DNA of 64,000 bases from Gemmatimonas phototrophica (GCA_945869195.1 CAMBNV010000004.1:62001-126000); one strand, 5' to 3'. Positions 45,106 to 55,103 are shown, numbered from the stretch's first letter. A program made the numbers and translations. The notes: generated from the letters alone by a model not told the origin.

Positions 45106-45662
45106 CGTTCGTTGCCCGTGCGGTTGAGATAGGGGAGCGGATTGAGCGGTTCGCCGTTCCAGAGCTGGCGACCCGGACCCATGCGCATCAACTGGAAGTG
45201 CAGGTGCGGCGCGTCGGCGGTCGCGTTCCCCGTGGTCCCCACCGATCCGATGAGCTGTCCGCGGCGCACGCGCTGCCCCTCCCTGAGGCCATACTTCCAC
45301 TCATCGAGGTGTGCGTAATAATACACGAATCGCCGCTGTTTATCGGTGAGATAGAGCGACTTTCCGCCGAGATCGTTGCGCGCAATGCGCAGGATGTACC
45401 CGTCGTCGGCGGCCAGCACGCGCGTGCCCTTCTTCGCCATGATGTCGAGCGCCAGATGCGCGCGGCCGCCGCTGCGCGGGGCGCTGTACGTGTCGCGCAG
45501 GTCACCGGGCTGCACTCCGTGCACCGGCACCATCAGGTCGCGTGACCGCAAGTATTGGAGGTCGGTCGCCGCGCGAACGCGCGTGTCCGGACGGGCGCCA
45601 GCACAGGCCACGAGCAGCGCGAGTGCAAGAGGTGAGAGCGAGAACGAAAGAGAGAGGCGCAC
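45102..45662 (-). CDS. M23-family peptidase, lipoprotein
   Basis: 186 residues from GTG 45662, which gives a compact lipoprotein signal (LSFSLSPLALALLVACAG); GTG 45698 would add 12 residues. The LytM/M23 domain carries RAHLALDI (His and Asp zinc ligands), GYILRIARNDLGGKSL, YAHLDEW and HLHFQLM. It would cleave peptidoglycan peptides or act as a degenerate activator; the canonical ligand set appears intact. It is co-transcribed with yhbY. Confidence 0.88.
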   Translation of the reverse strand: MRLSLSFSLSPLALALLVACAGARPDTRVRAATDLQYLRSRDLMVPVHGVQPGDLRDTYSAPRSGGRAHLALDIMAKKGTRVLAADDGYILRIARNDLGGKSLYLTDKQRRFVYYYAHLDEWKYGLREGQRVRRGQLIGSVGTTGNATADAPHLHFQLMRMGPGRQLWNGEPLNPLPYLNRTGNER

Positions 45663-45845
45663 GTATTCGTTAAACGAGCACCGCGCGCGCGGCGTCACAG
45701 ACGACTTCCCTGGCCGCCTGACCGGTCCCTGACCGACGGCTCCAGAGCCGCGGAGGCCGACGGCGACTCCCCGCGTGCAGCGGAACTCCGCGCGTGCGGG
45801 CTGGATTCCCCCTGCAGTACTTCACCATAGACCAGGGATTATTCG

Positions 45846-46451
45846 ATGGATCGCCCGTTCAGACATCGCGAGCCCGCGTCCACCGAATCGCTTGCTTCGA
45901 TCTTCCAGTCCGGCCAGACCTTCGCCGAAATGGTCCTCTCCGCCACTGCCCAAGCGGAGCTCTTCGCGTTCTTCCGCGCCCGAGCGGTCGCGGCGGTGGA
46001 GTACCTGGATCGGATCGGTGCGACACAACGTCGCTGGAATCTCCTGGCCATCAGCGAGGACTGGTGCGGCGACGCCGTGAATATCCTGCCGTGGATCGAT
46101 GCCCTCGACGCGAGCTCGGCGTTCGTGGAACTCCGCATTATCCCCCGCGACCAGCATCTCGAGCTGATGGATGCGCATCTCACCAACGGCCGCTCCCGGT
46201 CGGTCCCGATCGTGATCTTGCTCGACGATCAGTTCGTCGAACAGGCATGGTGGGGGCCTCGTTCGCTGGCGATGCAGCAGTGGTTTGAGACCCCCGAGGC
46301 GCAGGCGCTCACATCGGATGAGCGGTATAAAGAGCTCCGGACCCGCTACGCGCGCGACCGCGGCCGATCGATCCTCGAGGAGATCACGTCGATGCTCGAG
46401 TCGGTTGCCGCGTCCAATAGCGATTCGGCCATCGCGCAGGGCGCCTCGTAA
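45846..46451 (+). CDS. Thioredoxin-like family protein with EDWCGDA motif
   Basis: 201 residues, ATG 45846. A thioredoxin fold with a single-Cys active site, SEDWCGDAVN, cis-Pro loop RSVPIVILLDDQF and typical C-terminal helix RDRGRSILEEI match the Thioredoxin_9 family. The lone Cys suggests bacilliredoxin-like or structural use rather than dithiol exchange. The last 106 bp overlap the convergent helix-turn-helix gene, and the residues after ILEEI look like an unselected tail. Confidence 0.82.
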   Translation: MDRPFRHREPASTESLASIFQSGQTFAEMVLSATAQAELFAFFRARAVAAVEYLDRIGATQRRWNLLAISEDWCGDAVNILPWIDALDASSAFVELRIIPRDQHLELMDAHLTNGRSRSVPIVILLDDQFVEQAWWGPRSLAMQQWFETPEAQALTSDERYKELRTRYARDRGRSILEEITSMLESVAASNSDSAIAQGAS

Positions 46452-47308
46452 GCAAAGACGCGGTCCCGGGCGCGGCCCGTGACCTCACGCGCAAGAGCGA
46501 GCATCACGAGTCGCTCGACCGCGTCGTTCGCCGCCGGTCGCGAGAGCCCAAGCGCCTCGGCGAGCGAGGGGATTGTCGCGGAGAGTCGCTGACGCAGCAG
46601 CGCGAGTACGTCGCGCGCGGTAATCGCGGCGCGGCCGAGCGGGCGCAACGACTCGTCTTCACGCGCCGGCGCGTCGATCACCTTTTTCACGGCGAGTTGC
46701 GCCGCTCTGGCGCGTGTCGCCAATGCGCCAAGCGCGAGCGCCGTCCACTCGCCACTCTGTCCCTCGCGGTACGCGAGGAGGGCTGCGCTGCGTTCGGCGA
46801 CGTCATCGTCAGCAACACGCTCAGCGAACGGCAGAATACGGACACGATCGGTGCGGCCCCCTCCGCAGAGCAGGAGGGCCGCGCTCGCCTCTCCAACGGC
46901 CCGACTCGGGCTCCAGGCCGCCGAGTCGAGCGCGCGCTCAATCACGGACTGGCTCGAGTGCGACTCGCGCCAGATTGCTTCGAGACGATCTTTCTGAAAC
47001 GCCTGGTCACCCAGGAACGCAAAACAGGCCACCGTGAGCCGTGCGCCGCTGCGGGCACGCCGTTCTTCTGTGGTCATGAGTTCACGCCACGCGAGCAGTC
47101 CCGGCGAAAGCAGCGCGTCGTGCAGCGGATCGCCCTGCGCGGCGACCAGCGCGGCGAAGCTCGCAGGTGTAGGTTCCGCGAGTCCGGTGACGGCAAGAAA
47201 GATGAGGGCAATCTCGACTGAACGCGGCGCCAACGCGCAGGTCGCGTCAAGGCGACCGAGCTCGTCGGCTGCCTCTTCAAGTTGACGGCTCAGTTTATAT
47301 TGATACAT
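46346..47308 (-). CDS. Winged-helix protein resembling the Fic-protein C-terminal linker region
   Basis: 320 residues from ATG 47308 (47377 possible). The C-terminal 70 residues, IPSLAEALGLSRPAANDAVERL ... ALAREVTGRARDRVFAYEA, match the winged helix found behind Fic domains, and the middle (YREGQSGEWTALALGALATRARAAQL) resembles the Fic linker, but there is no HPFxxGNGR catalytic motif; GRTDRVRILPFAERV stands where it would be. It may be a Fic-derived DNA-binding protein, or belong to the related RHE_PE00001-like group. The 3' end overlaps the thioredoxin gene by 106 bp. Confidence 0.6.
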   Translation of the reverse strand: MYQYKLSRQLEEAADELGRLDATCALAPRSVEIALIFLAVTGLAEPTPASFAALVAAQGDPLHDALLSPGLLAWRELMTTEERRARSGARLTVACFAFLGDQAFQKDRLEAIWRESHSSQSVIERALDSAAWSPSRAVGEASAALLLCGGGRTDRVRILPFAERVADDDVAERSAALLAYREGQSGEWTALALGALATRARAAQLAVKKVIDAPAREDESLRPLGRAAITARDVLALLRQRLSATIPSLAEALGLSRPAANDAVERLVMLALAREVTGRARDRVFAYEAPCAMAESLLDAATDSSIDVISSRIDRPRSRA

Positions 47309-47450
47309 AATATTTAATGCCTTAATATTTGTTTTCAAATGTTTTTGTTCCAAATCTACCAGAACTGAATCAGGCATATAAACCAATTGAGTAATAATAA
47401 TGCGCTATAACTTGTTTATTGCAATACTAGTCTCTATTGCGGCTACCCCT
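47291..47450. other. Low-GC island covering two divergent gene starts
   Basis: By direct count 47291-47340 has 9 of 50 G/C and 47341-47400 has 18 of 60, against a GC-rich background. It includes the first codons of the Fic-linker-like gene, the 91-bp gap and the signal-peptide codons of the ChaN-like gene. TAATATTT occurs twice (47308-47315, 47323-47330). GC content rises within a few dozen bases inside both genes. Confidence 0.7.
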
Positions 47451-48380
47451 GCTTCCGCCCAGGCCAGAGCAGCCACTGCCGCCACCCAGGCCCGAGCTGC
47501 CACTGAGGTTGCCCACCCCATCGCCGGCTATGCCGCCCACCGCGTCTACGACACGAAGAAAAAGCGCCTGGTCGACTTCGAGGCGATGGCGGCCGATCTC
47601 GCGAAGTCCGACCTCGTCTTTCTCGGTGAGCAGCACGACGACGGGCGGACGCACCAACTTCAAGCCGCCCTCCTCGAGGCCGTCGCGCGCCGCCGGGCTG
47701 GACCGACCGTCCTCGCCCTCGAGATGTTCGAGCGCGACGTGCAGCCCGCGCTCGATGCCTATCTCGCGGGCACCTTGACCGAGGCCAACTTTCTCGCCGC
47801 AGCACGCCCCTGGCCGAACTACCGCACCGACTACCGCCCAATGGTCGAGTTTGCGCGGGCCAACGGATGGCCGGTCGTCGCGGGCAACGTGCCGCGTCGC
47901 CTCGCCTCGCTCGTCGCGCGGAGAGGGCTCGTCGCCCTCGACTCGCTCAGCGCCACTGACCGCGCCTTCGTCGCACAGGAGCTCTCGTGTCCGCGCGATG
48001 AGTACTGGAAGCGCTTCAAAGCCATCATGGGCGACATGTCCGGCCATGGCGTGACGCTCTCCGCCCAAGAGGCCGACCAGATGGTCTGGCGCACCTACGA
48101 AGCGCAGTGCGTCAAGGATGAAACGATGGGTGAGGCCGTCGCCGCAGCGCATGCACCGCGCGGGGCGCTCGTGATCCATCCCAATGGCGCGTTCCACTCC
48201 GACTATCGCTTAGGCACCGCCGAGCGCGCGGCGCGGCGCGCGCCTGGGGCGCGGATGCGGGTGGTGAGCTTCGTGCCGGTCGCCGATCTCGATGCGACCA
48301 ATGGAAAGACGCGGCGCAAGCTTGGTGACTACATCGTCTTCACCCTCGCGGCGCCGGCAGCGCCTACCACGCCGAACTAG
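47400..48380 (+). CDS. ChaN family exported protein (haem/iron-regulated lipoprotein fold)
   Basis: 326 residues, ATG 47400, signal peptide 1-21 (ends TPASAQ), then an Ala/Thr/Gln spacer. FLGEQHDDGRTHQLQAALL, LALEMFERDVQPALDAYL, YRPMVEFARANGWPVVAGNVPR and FHSDYRLGTAERAARR are the signature segments of the ChaN/Tiki-like haem-binding family. It probably handles haem or a peptide in the periplasm. The low-GC codons of the signal peptide contrast with the rest. Confidence 0.88.
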   Translation: MRYNLFIAILVSIAATPASAQARAATAATQARAATEVAHPIAGYAAHRVYDTKKKRLVDFEAMAADLAKSDLVFLGEQHDDGRTHQLQAALLEAVARRRAGPTVLALEMFERDVQPALDAYLAGTLTEANFLAAARPWPNYRTDYRPMVEFARANGWPVVAGNVPRRLASLVARRGLVALDSLSATDRAFVAQELSCPRDEYWKRFKAIMGDMSGHGVTLSAQEADQMVWRTYEAQCVKDETMGEAVAAAHAPRGALVIHPNGAFHSDYRLGTAERAARRAPGARMRVVSFVPVADLDATNGKTRRKLGDYIVFTLAAPAAPTTPN

Positions 48381-48410
48381 CTTTCTGCCACGGTTCATCA
48401 CGCACCAACA

Positions 48411-49382
48411 ATGACAAACTTCGCGTACCATCGCCCCTCGTCCGTACGCGACGCGCTCGCCGCGCTCGCCGAGAAGGGCACGCGCCCGATCGGCGGCGGC
48501 ACCGATCTCCTCCCCTGCATCGACGACGGGCTCGTCCAGCTTTCGCGCGTCGTCGACATCCGTGACCTGCCGGGCGCCAGCGAGATCGCACTGCGCGCCG
48601 ACGGCTCAGCGCGGATTGGCGCCGGGGCGCGTCTCGCCGACGTCGCCGCGCACGCCGGGCTGCGGGAGGCGTTCCCACTCCTCACCGACGCCGCGGCATC
48701 CGTCGGGACCCCCGCGCTCCGCCAGATGGGCACGATCGGAGGCAACCTCGGGCAGCGCGTGCGCTGCTGGTACTTCCGCCGTGGTGTCCGGTGCTTCAAG
48801 AATGGCGGCGGCGGGTGCGCGGCCGTCGCCGGGGAGCACGAGTACCATGGCATCATTCCCAGCGGCAGCTGCCACGCCGTGCATCCGTCCGATCCCGCCG
48901 TAGCGCTCGACGTGCTCGACGCGCGCATCGAGGCGACGCGCCCCGACGGCACGGTGCGGCAACTCAGCGTGGCCGAGCTCTACGCGGGCGCTGCGGCCAA
49001 CCCCACGGGCGAGATGACGATTGCCGACGACGAGCTTATGACCGCCATCGAGCTGCCGGCCGCCGCTGCCGGCGGCGCGCAACACTGGGAGAAGGTGATG
49101 CAGCGCGGTGCCTGGGACTTTGCGCTCGTCTCCTGCGCGGCCGCGCGGCGCACCGACAGCACGGTGCGGATGGCGCTCGGCGGTCTCGGCCTCGGGCCGT
49201 GGCGGATCGCGAGCTCGGTCGAGGAGGACGTCTGTTCAGGAGGACTCGACGAAGAGAGCATCGACGCCCTCGCCGAACGGGCGATGTACGACGCGGTGCC
49301 GCTGGAGCGGAACGGCTACAAGGTCGAGATCGCACGCGCGGTCCTACGTCGGGCCATGCGGGTGTTGGGTCCGACGGCGTGA
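48411..49382 (+). CDS. FAD-binding subunit of a xanthine dehydrogenase-family enzyme with an extra 4Fe-4S motif
   Basis: 323 residues, ATG 48411. Two FAD-binding motifs (PIGGGTDLLP and the TIGGNLGQR block) begin the CoxM-type fold. After NLGQR comes an insertion with four Cys, CWYFRRGVRC (C119, C128), C136 and C154, as in PaoB and 4-hydroxybenzoyl-CoA reductase beta subunits, which carry a 4Fe-4S cluster there. It completes the three-subunit enzyme started at 41979, about 3.6 kb upstream. The start is 30 bp after the ChaN-like gene, so it may be transcribed with it. Confidence 0.9.
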   Translation: MTNFAYHRPSSVRDALAALAEKGTRPIGGGTDLLPCIDDGLVQLSRVVDIRDLPGASEIALRADGSARIGAGARLADVAAHAGLREAFPLLTDAAASVGTPALRQMGTIGGNLGQRVRCWYFRRGVRCFKNGGGGCAAVAGEHEYHGIIPSGSCHAVHPSDPAVALDVLDARIEATRPDGTVRQLSVAELYAGAAANPTGEMTIADDELMTAIELPAAAAGGAQHWEKVMQRGAWDFALVSCAAARRTDSTVRMALGGLGLGPWRIASSVEEDVCSGGLDEESIDALAERAMYDAVPLERNGYKVEIARAVLRRAMRVLGPTA

Positions 49383-49516
49383 GTGGGTTCTCTCTAGATC
49401 GCGTGGGACCCTTTTCGGAGTGACGGCGAGTTGCGCTGCAGCGGCAGACAGCGCGAGCTTCTAGCGACGGTCTGCACGCCGGTCTCCTTCGTCGTCCTCT
49501 GATCTCCGAGGTCCAG

Positions 49517-50542
49517 ATGTCGAACACGCTTCGCCTCCTGCTGACGTTTTCCGTCATCGCACTGCTGGCCCCCGTCCCTGCGCTGGCCCAGGGCATGGTC
49601 GCTCCGTCCCAAGAGTGGAAGGTGCCGTGGGGTTCAGCCGCCGATCGCCCGCGCGATCCGTTTGTCGCTCCCGACGGCAATGTTTTTTTTGTTGGCCAAA
49701 CCGGGAACTACATCGCGCGCCTCGACCCGCGCACGGGTGAGTTCAAACGCTACGAAGTCGACCCGGGCACCAATCCACATAACCTCATTGTTGACCCGCA
49801 GGGATTGGTCTGGTATTCGGGGAACCGCAACGGGATGATCGGCAAGCTCGACCCGCGCACCGGGACGATCACGCGGTATCCGATGCCGGACCCTCGCGTG
49901 AAAGACCCACACACCCTCGTCTTCGATGGCCGTGGCGATATCTGGTTCACGGCGCAGAGCTCGGGCGCGGTGGGCCATCTTGAGACCCGGACGGGGACGA
50001 TCCGGCTCGCATTTACCGGCGCAAATACGCGTCCGTACGGGATCGTGCTCAACTCGAAAGGCGTGCCCTGGTTCAATCTGTTCGGCACCGACAAGATCGC
50101 GACGATCGATCCCTTCACGATGGCCGTCCGCACCTACACGCTCCCCAACGAACGGGCGCGGGGGCGCCGGATTGCCGTGACGAGCGACGACATCATCTGG
50201 TATGGCGACTACACGCGAGGCTTCCTGGGCCGACTCGACCCACGCACTGGCGCGGTCCAAGAAATCGCGATGCCAGCCGGCGGCGGGTCATTGCCGTACG
50301 GCATGGCGTCAGACGACAAAGACCGGATCTGGCTCACCGAGAACGTGCCGAATAAGGGAACTCGACTCGTCGCATACGACCCGAAGACGAAGAGCTGGGT
50401 CGCGAACTCGTCCCTCGGTGAGCCGACCGCCAACACCGTCCGGCACATGTATTTCGACAAGAAGACCGGACTCCTCTGGTTCGGATCGGATCAGGGGACG
50501 ATTGGCCGGGCCGACGTGGGGCGCCTGCGGACCGCGATGTGA
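49517..50542 (+). CDS. Vgb-like (streptogramin lyase-type) beta-propeller, exported
   Basis: 341 residues, ATG 49517, signal peptide about 1-25 (PVPALAQG). Repeats of the form DPRTGEFKRYEVDPGTNPHN, RTGTITRYPMPDP and RTGTIRLAF give about six blades with the Vgb spacing. True virginiamycin B lyases open streptogramin rings with a conserved His/Glu pair that I cannot place, so a lactonase-like or sugar-binding role is equally likely. It is a single gene flanked by a 134-bp gap and the broken membrane protein. Confidence 0.82.
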   Translation: MSNTLRLLLTFSVIALLAPVPALAQGMVAPSQEWKVPWGSAADRPRDPFVAPDGNVFFVGQTGNYIARLDPRTGEFKRYEVDPGTNPHNLIVDPQGLVWYSGNRNGMIGKLDPRTGTITRYPMPDPRVKDPHTLVFDGRGDIWFTAQSSGAVGHLETRTGTIRLAFTGANTRPYGIVLNSKGVPWFNLFGTDKIATIDPFTMAVRTYTLPNERARGRRIAVTSDDIIWYGDYTRGFLGRLDPRTGAVQEIAMPAGGGSLPYGMASDDKDRIWLTENVPNKGTRLVAYDPKTKSWVANSSLGEPTANTVRHMYFDKKTGLLWFGSDQGTIGRADVGRLRTAM

Positions 50543-50546
50543 GGCG

Positions 50547-51095
50547 TTAGACCGGCCAGAGCCATCCGAACACCCCACCCGCGACTCCGGCGTAGAGCAG
50601 AGAATCCACCGTGTTGAGCGCGAGGCTCTTCCACGGTTTTGCGAACCAGCTTGACTCGGAGATCGTGCCCATCGCGTACGCCATGAAGGTCGCGGTCCCG
50701 GTGATCCGGAAGACCTCGAGACAGTTGGATCCGGGCGGAAGCGCGTGCTAAGCGAGATAGGCGACGAAAACCGAGATAAGCGTCGCCGAGCAGAGACTCT
50801 GGAGCATCATCGGGCCCATGTTGGGCAACCCCGAGCTCTGTACCGTGATGTACGCGATCGGTCCCCGCTCGAGCAGCGCCCTCCCCTCGGGCGTGCTTTC
50901 GCTCACCTGCGGGGTCACGTAGCGACCAGACACGCTGCCGCCCGCGCGCAACGCGTCCATCACGGCGACCTCATTTTCTAGCGGCGCGAATTCCTGCTTG
51001 TGATGCGGCAACACGGTCCAGGCGAGCGCGGACATGATAAAGACGCCGGCACCGCTGTCAACGATCGGAAGCCACCGGTCGGTCAGAAACAACAT
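50547..51095 (-). pseudogene. Membrane protein interrupted by an in-frame amber codon
   Basis: From ATG 51095 the frame gives 115 residues (a membrane start and ITVQSSGLPNMGPMML) ending VAYLA at TAG 50750-50748. The same frame then continues without interruption for 66 residues, HALPPGSNCLEVFRI ... AYAMGTISESSWFAKPWKS ... LLYAGVAGGVFGWLWPV, to TAA 50547, which looks like the natural C-terminal membrane half of the family. One base change (TCG to TAG or similar) would explain it. Total length about 182 residues if read through. It is either a pseudogene, a sequencing artefact or a translated stop; I favour a disabled gene. Confidence 0.75.
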
Positions 51096-51490
51096 GGGAG
51101 CGCCAGAGAAGAGGGTGGATGCGTGCCCTACTTATGTTGTGTGGGTGCGAAATAAATCGCGCAAGGGGATCGTATCAATGGGACGTATCGAGTGTGGTTT
51201 AAACAACTCGTAACCATCTATATGTCAGCAGTTTACGCCTTACTTAACGTCGTTTGTTTATCGCTATTTCTGTGATGACTGTACGCCGAAAAGGCAGTTT
51301 TCGGAGCGCTCGCGCCAAGAAAAATCGACCGTGCCGAACTGCACCGCACCTCCACGAATCGCGAGAGTCCGTGTCGATAGAGCACTACCGGCCCGCGTAG
51401 ACCGAGAACCGCAGTCCAATCCTTTGATTGATGGTCAAATCCGACTAGATTGCTTGCATATCCCGCTGGGCCCCTGAACCTGCTGAATTA
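51096..51490. other. 395-bp non-coding region upstream of sufB
   Basis: It is less GC-rich than its surroundings (51201-51270 has 26 of 70 G/C by direct count). It contains a 7-bp perfect hairpin CCGAAAA/TTTTCGG (51286-51304) and an optional 17-residue hydrophobic peptide frame (51222-51275, MSAVYALLNVVCLSLFL) without a visible ribosome-binding site. The last 70 bp carry the putative suf promoter. No longer gene is seen. Confidence 0.6.
51424..51451 (+). promoter_or_regulatory. Putative suf operon promoter
   Basis: TTGATT (51424-51429), a 16-base spacer and TAGATT (51446-51451) form a weak sigma-70 type promoter 40 bp before the sufB ATG. An inverted repeat TTTGA/TCAAA (51423-51439) overlaps it, and TCCGACTAGATT resembles half of an Rrf2-family (IscR/SufR-like) site. 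No regulator gene is nearby. Confidence 0.35.
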
Positions 51491-52924
<1,434 letters not shown>

Positions 52925-53029
52925 GGGTCAATCTGGGCGGAGACGATTCACGCACGACTCCCCCAACATTCACCGCGACTCGCCGGACCTCGTACCTCTC
53001 ACCTACCATCTCCCCCCTGCATCTCCGCT

Positions 53030-53782
53030 ATGCTCAAGATCACAGACCTCCACGCCTCCGCCTCCGACAAGGAGATCCTCAAGGGGATCTCCCTTACGGT
53101 CAACGCGGGTGAAGTCCACGCCATCATGGGCCCCAACGGCTCCGGCAAGTCCACGCTCGCACAGATCATCGCTGGCCACCCCGGCTATGAAGTGACCAGT
53201 GGCACCATCGAGTACGACGGAAAGGACCTGCTCGACATGGAAGCCGAGGAGCGTGCGCAGGCCGGCGTCTTCCTGGCGTTCCAGTACCCGGTCGAGATCC
53301 CGGGCGTGACCAACGCGTACTTCCTGCGCGCCGCCTTCAACGAGCTCCGCAAGGCGCGCGGTGAGGAAGAAGTCGACCCCATGGAGTTTCTCGACATCAT
53401 GGAGGAGAAGCTCAAGCTCGTGGAGATGGATGCCACGATGATGCAGCGCTCCGTGAACGCCGGGTTTTCCGGTGGCGAGAAGAAGCGCAATGAGATCCTG
53501 CAGATGGCGGTGCTCGCGCCGAAGCTGGCGGTGCTCGACGAAACGGACTCAGGCTTGGACATCGATGCCCTACGCATCGTGGCCGGCGGCGTGAACGCGC
53601 TCAAGCGCCCCGACAACGCCACGATCGTCGTCACGCACTATCAGCGCCTGCTCAACTACATCGTGCCCGACTTCGTGCACGTGCTCGCAGGTGGACGGAT
53701 CATCAGGTCTGGTGGTAAGGAGCTCGCGCACGAGCTCGAAGCCAAGGGCTATGACTGGCTCCTCGAGCCGGTGAGCGTCTGA
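53030..53782 (+). CDS. sufC: Fe-S assembly ATPase SufC
   Basis: 250 residues, ATG 53030. Walker A IMGPNGSGKSTLAQII, signature FSGGEKKRNEILQMAVL, Walker B LAVLDETDSGLDIDALR (Glu followed by Thr, typical of SufC) and switch His in VVTHYQRLLNYI are present. It powers structural change in SufBC2D. It lies 105 bp after sufB and two bases before sufD. Confidence 0.96.
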   Translation: MLKITDLHASASDKEILKGISLTVNAGEVHAIMGPNGSGKSTLAQIIAGHPGYEVTSGTIEYDGKDLLDMEAEERAQAGVFLAFQYPVEIPGVTNAYFLRAAFNELRKARGEEEVDPMEFLDIMEEKLKLVEMDATMMQRSVNAGFSGGEKKRNEILQMAVLAPKLAVLDETDSGLDIDALRIVAGGVNALKRPDNATIVVTHYQRLLNYIVPDFVHVLAGGRIIRSGGKELAHELEAKGYDWLLEPVSV

Positions 53783-53784
53783 CT

Positions 53785-55095
53785 GTGACTGAATCGTACA
53801 GAGACCAGTTCGCGGCGAACGCCGCGAATGGCGGAGGTGAGGGGCCAACCTGGCTCCCCGCGCTCCGCGCACAGGCGTTCGAGCGCTTCACCGCACTTGG
53901 CTTCCCGACAACACGCGACGAAGATTGGCACTTCACGTCGGTCACGCCGATCGCCGAGCGCACGTTCAAGGCGGTGAAGTCCGCCCCGACGACGCTGACG
54001 CTCACCGACATCGCGCCCTGGCTTGTGAACGAATCGTGGCAGCGGCTTGTTTTCGTCAACGGTCGACTCGAACCGTTGCTCTCGCATTTCTCGGAACTCC
54101 CGGCTGCCGTGCAGCTGAGTACGCTCTCCGACGCACTTCGCGAAGAGCCGGAGTGGGTCAAGCAGCACCTCGGAACGCTCGCCGGCTTCGATCGCGCGGC
54201 ATTCACCGCACTCAACACGGCGTTCATGCAGGACGGCGTCGTCGTGCGGATTCCGGAGGGAGAGTGCGTCGAAGTCCCGCTGCACATTCTCCATATCTCC
54301 GACGCGCATGCCGCCGGCGCCGCAGTGCATCCGCGCCTGCTGGTCGTCGCCGAAGCCCAGTCGCAGGTCGTGCTGGTCGAGAGCTACGTCGGGCTCGGCC
54401 AGGCATCGTACTTGGTCAATACGGTCGCCGAAGTCTCCGTCGGTGACGGTGCCCGGGTGGATCATTACAAAATCCAGCGCGACGGCATCGAGGCGTTCCA
54501 CGTGAGCACGGTGCAAGTCACGCAGGGCCGCGACTCGATCTACCACTCGTTCTCGTACGCCGCAGGTGCGGCGCTCTCGCGCACGAACGTCTACACGAAG
54601 CTCCTCGGCACGGGTGGCGAAGCACGGCTCAACGGACTCTACATCCTCGACGGGACACAGCACGCCGACCACCAGACGTTCGTGGAACATCTCGCCGAGT
54701 CGTGTGCGAGCCGTGAGCTCTACATCGGCATTCTCGATGGCTCCTCGCACGGCGTCTTCAACGGCAAGGTCTACGTAGATCCGATCGCCCAGAAGACAGA
54801 CGGCAAGCAGACCAACAAGGCGCTCCTGCTCTCGGACAAGGCGCGGATCGATACCAAACCGCAGCTCGAGATCTTTGCCGACGACGTGAAATGCACGCAC
54901 GGCGCGACGATCGGCAAGCTCGACGAGCAGGCGCTATTTTATCTCAAGAGTCGCGGCATTGGCGGCGAGAATGCGCGGGCGCTGCTCACCTACGCCTTCG
55001 CAGCCCAGGTGCTCGAGACGATCGAGATCGATTCGCTTCGCCTGTTGCTCGAGCGCGCAATCTTTGCGCGTTTCACCAACCTCGCACTGGAGTAG
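53785..55095 (+). CDS. sufD: Fe-S cluster assembly protein SufD
   Basis: 436 residues from GTG 53785. N-terminal LRAQAFERFTALGFPTTRDEDWHFTSVTPI, then a right-handed beta-helix core with SYVGLGQASYLVNTVAEVSVGDGARVDHYKIQ and C-terminal VDPIAQKTDGKQTNKALLLS and GATIGKLDEQALFYLKSRGI shared with SufB. SufD binds SufC and aids iron loading. Two bases separate it from sufC; sufU follows 8 bp downstream. Confidence 0.95.
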   Translation: MTESYRDQFAANAANGGGEGPTWLPALRAQAFERFTALGFPTTRDEDWHFTSVTPIAERTFKAVKSAPTTLTLTDIAPWLVNESWQRLVFVNGRLEPLLSHFSELPAAVQLSTLSDALREEPEWVKQHLGTLAGFDRAAFTALNTAFMQDGVVVRIPEGECVEVPLHILHISDAHAAGAAVHPRLLVVAEAQSQVVLVESYVGLGQASYLVNTVAEVSVGDGARVDHYKIQRDGIEAFHVSTVQVTQGRDSIYHSFSYAAGAALSRTNVYTKLLGTGGEARLNGLYILDGTQHADHQTFVEHLAESCASRELYIGILDGSSHGVFNGKVYVDPIAQKTDGKQTNKALLLSDKARIDTKPQLEIFADDVKCTHGATIGKLDEQALFYLKSRGIGGENARALLTYAFAAQVLETIEIDSLRLLLERAIFARFTNLALE

Positions 55096-55103
55096 CCGGA
55101 CCT

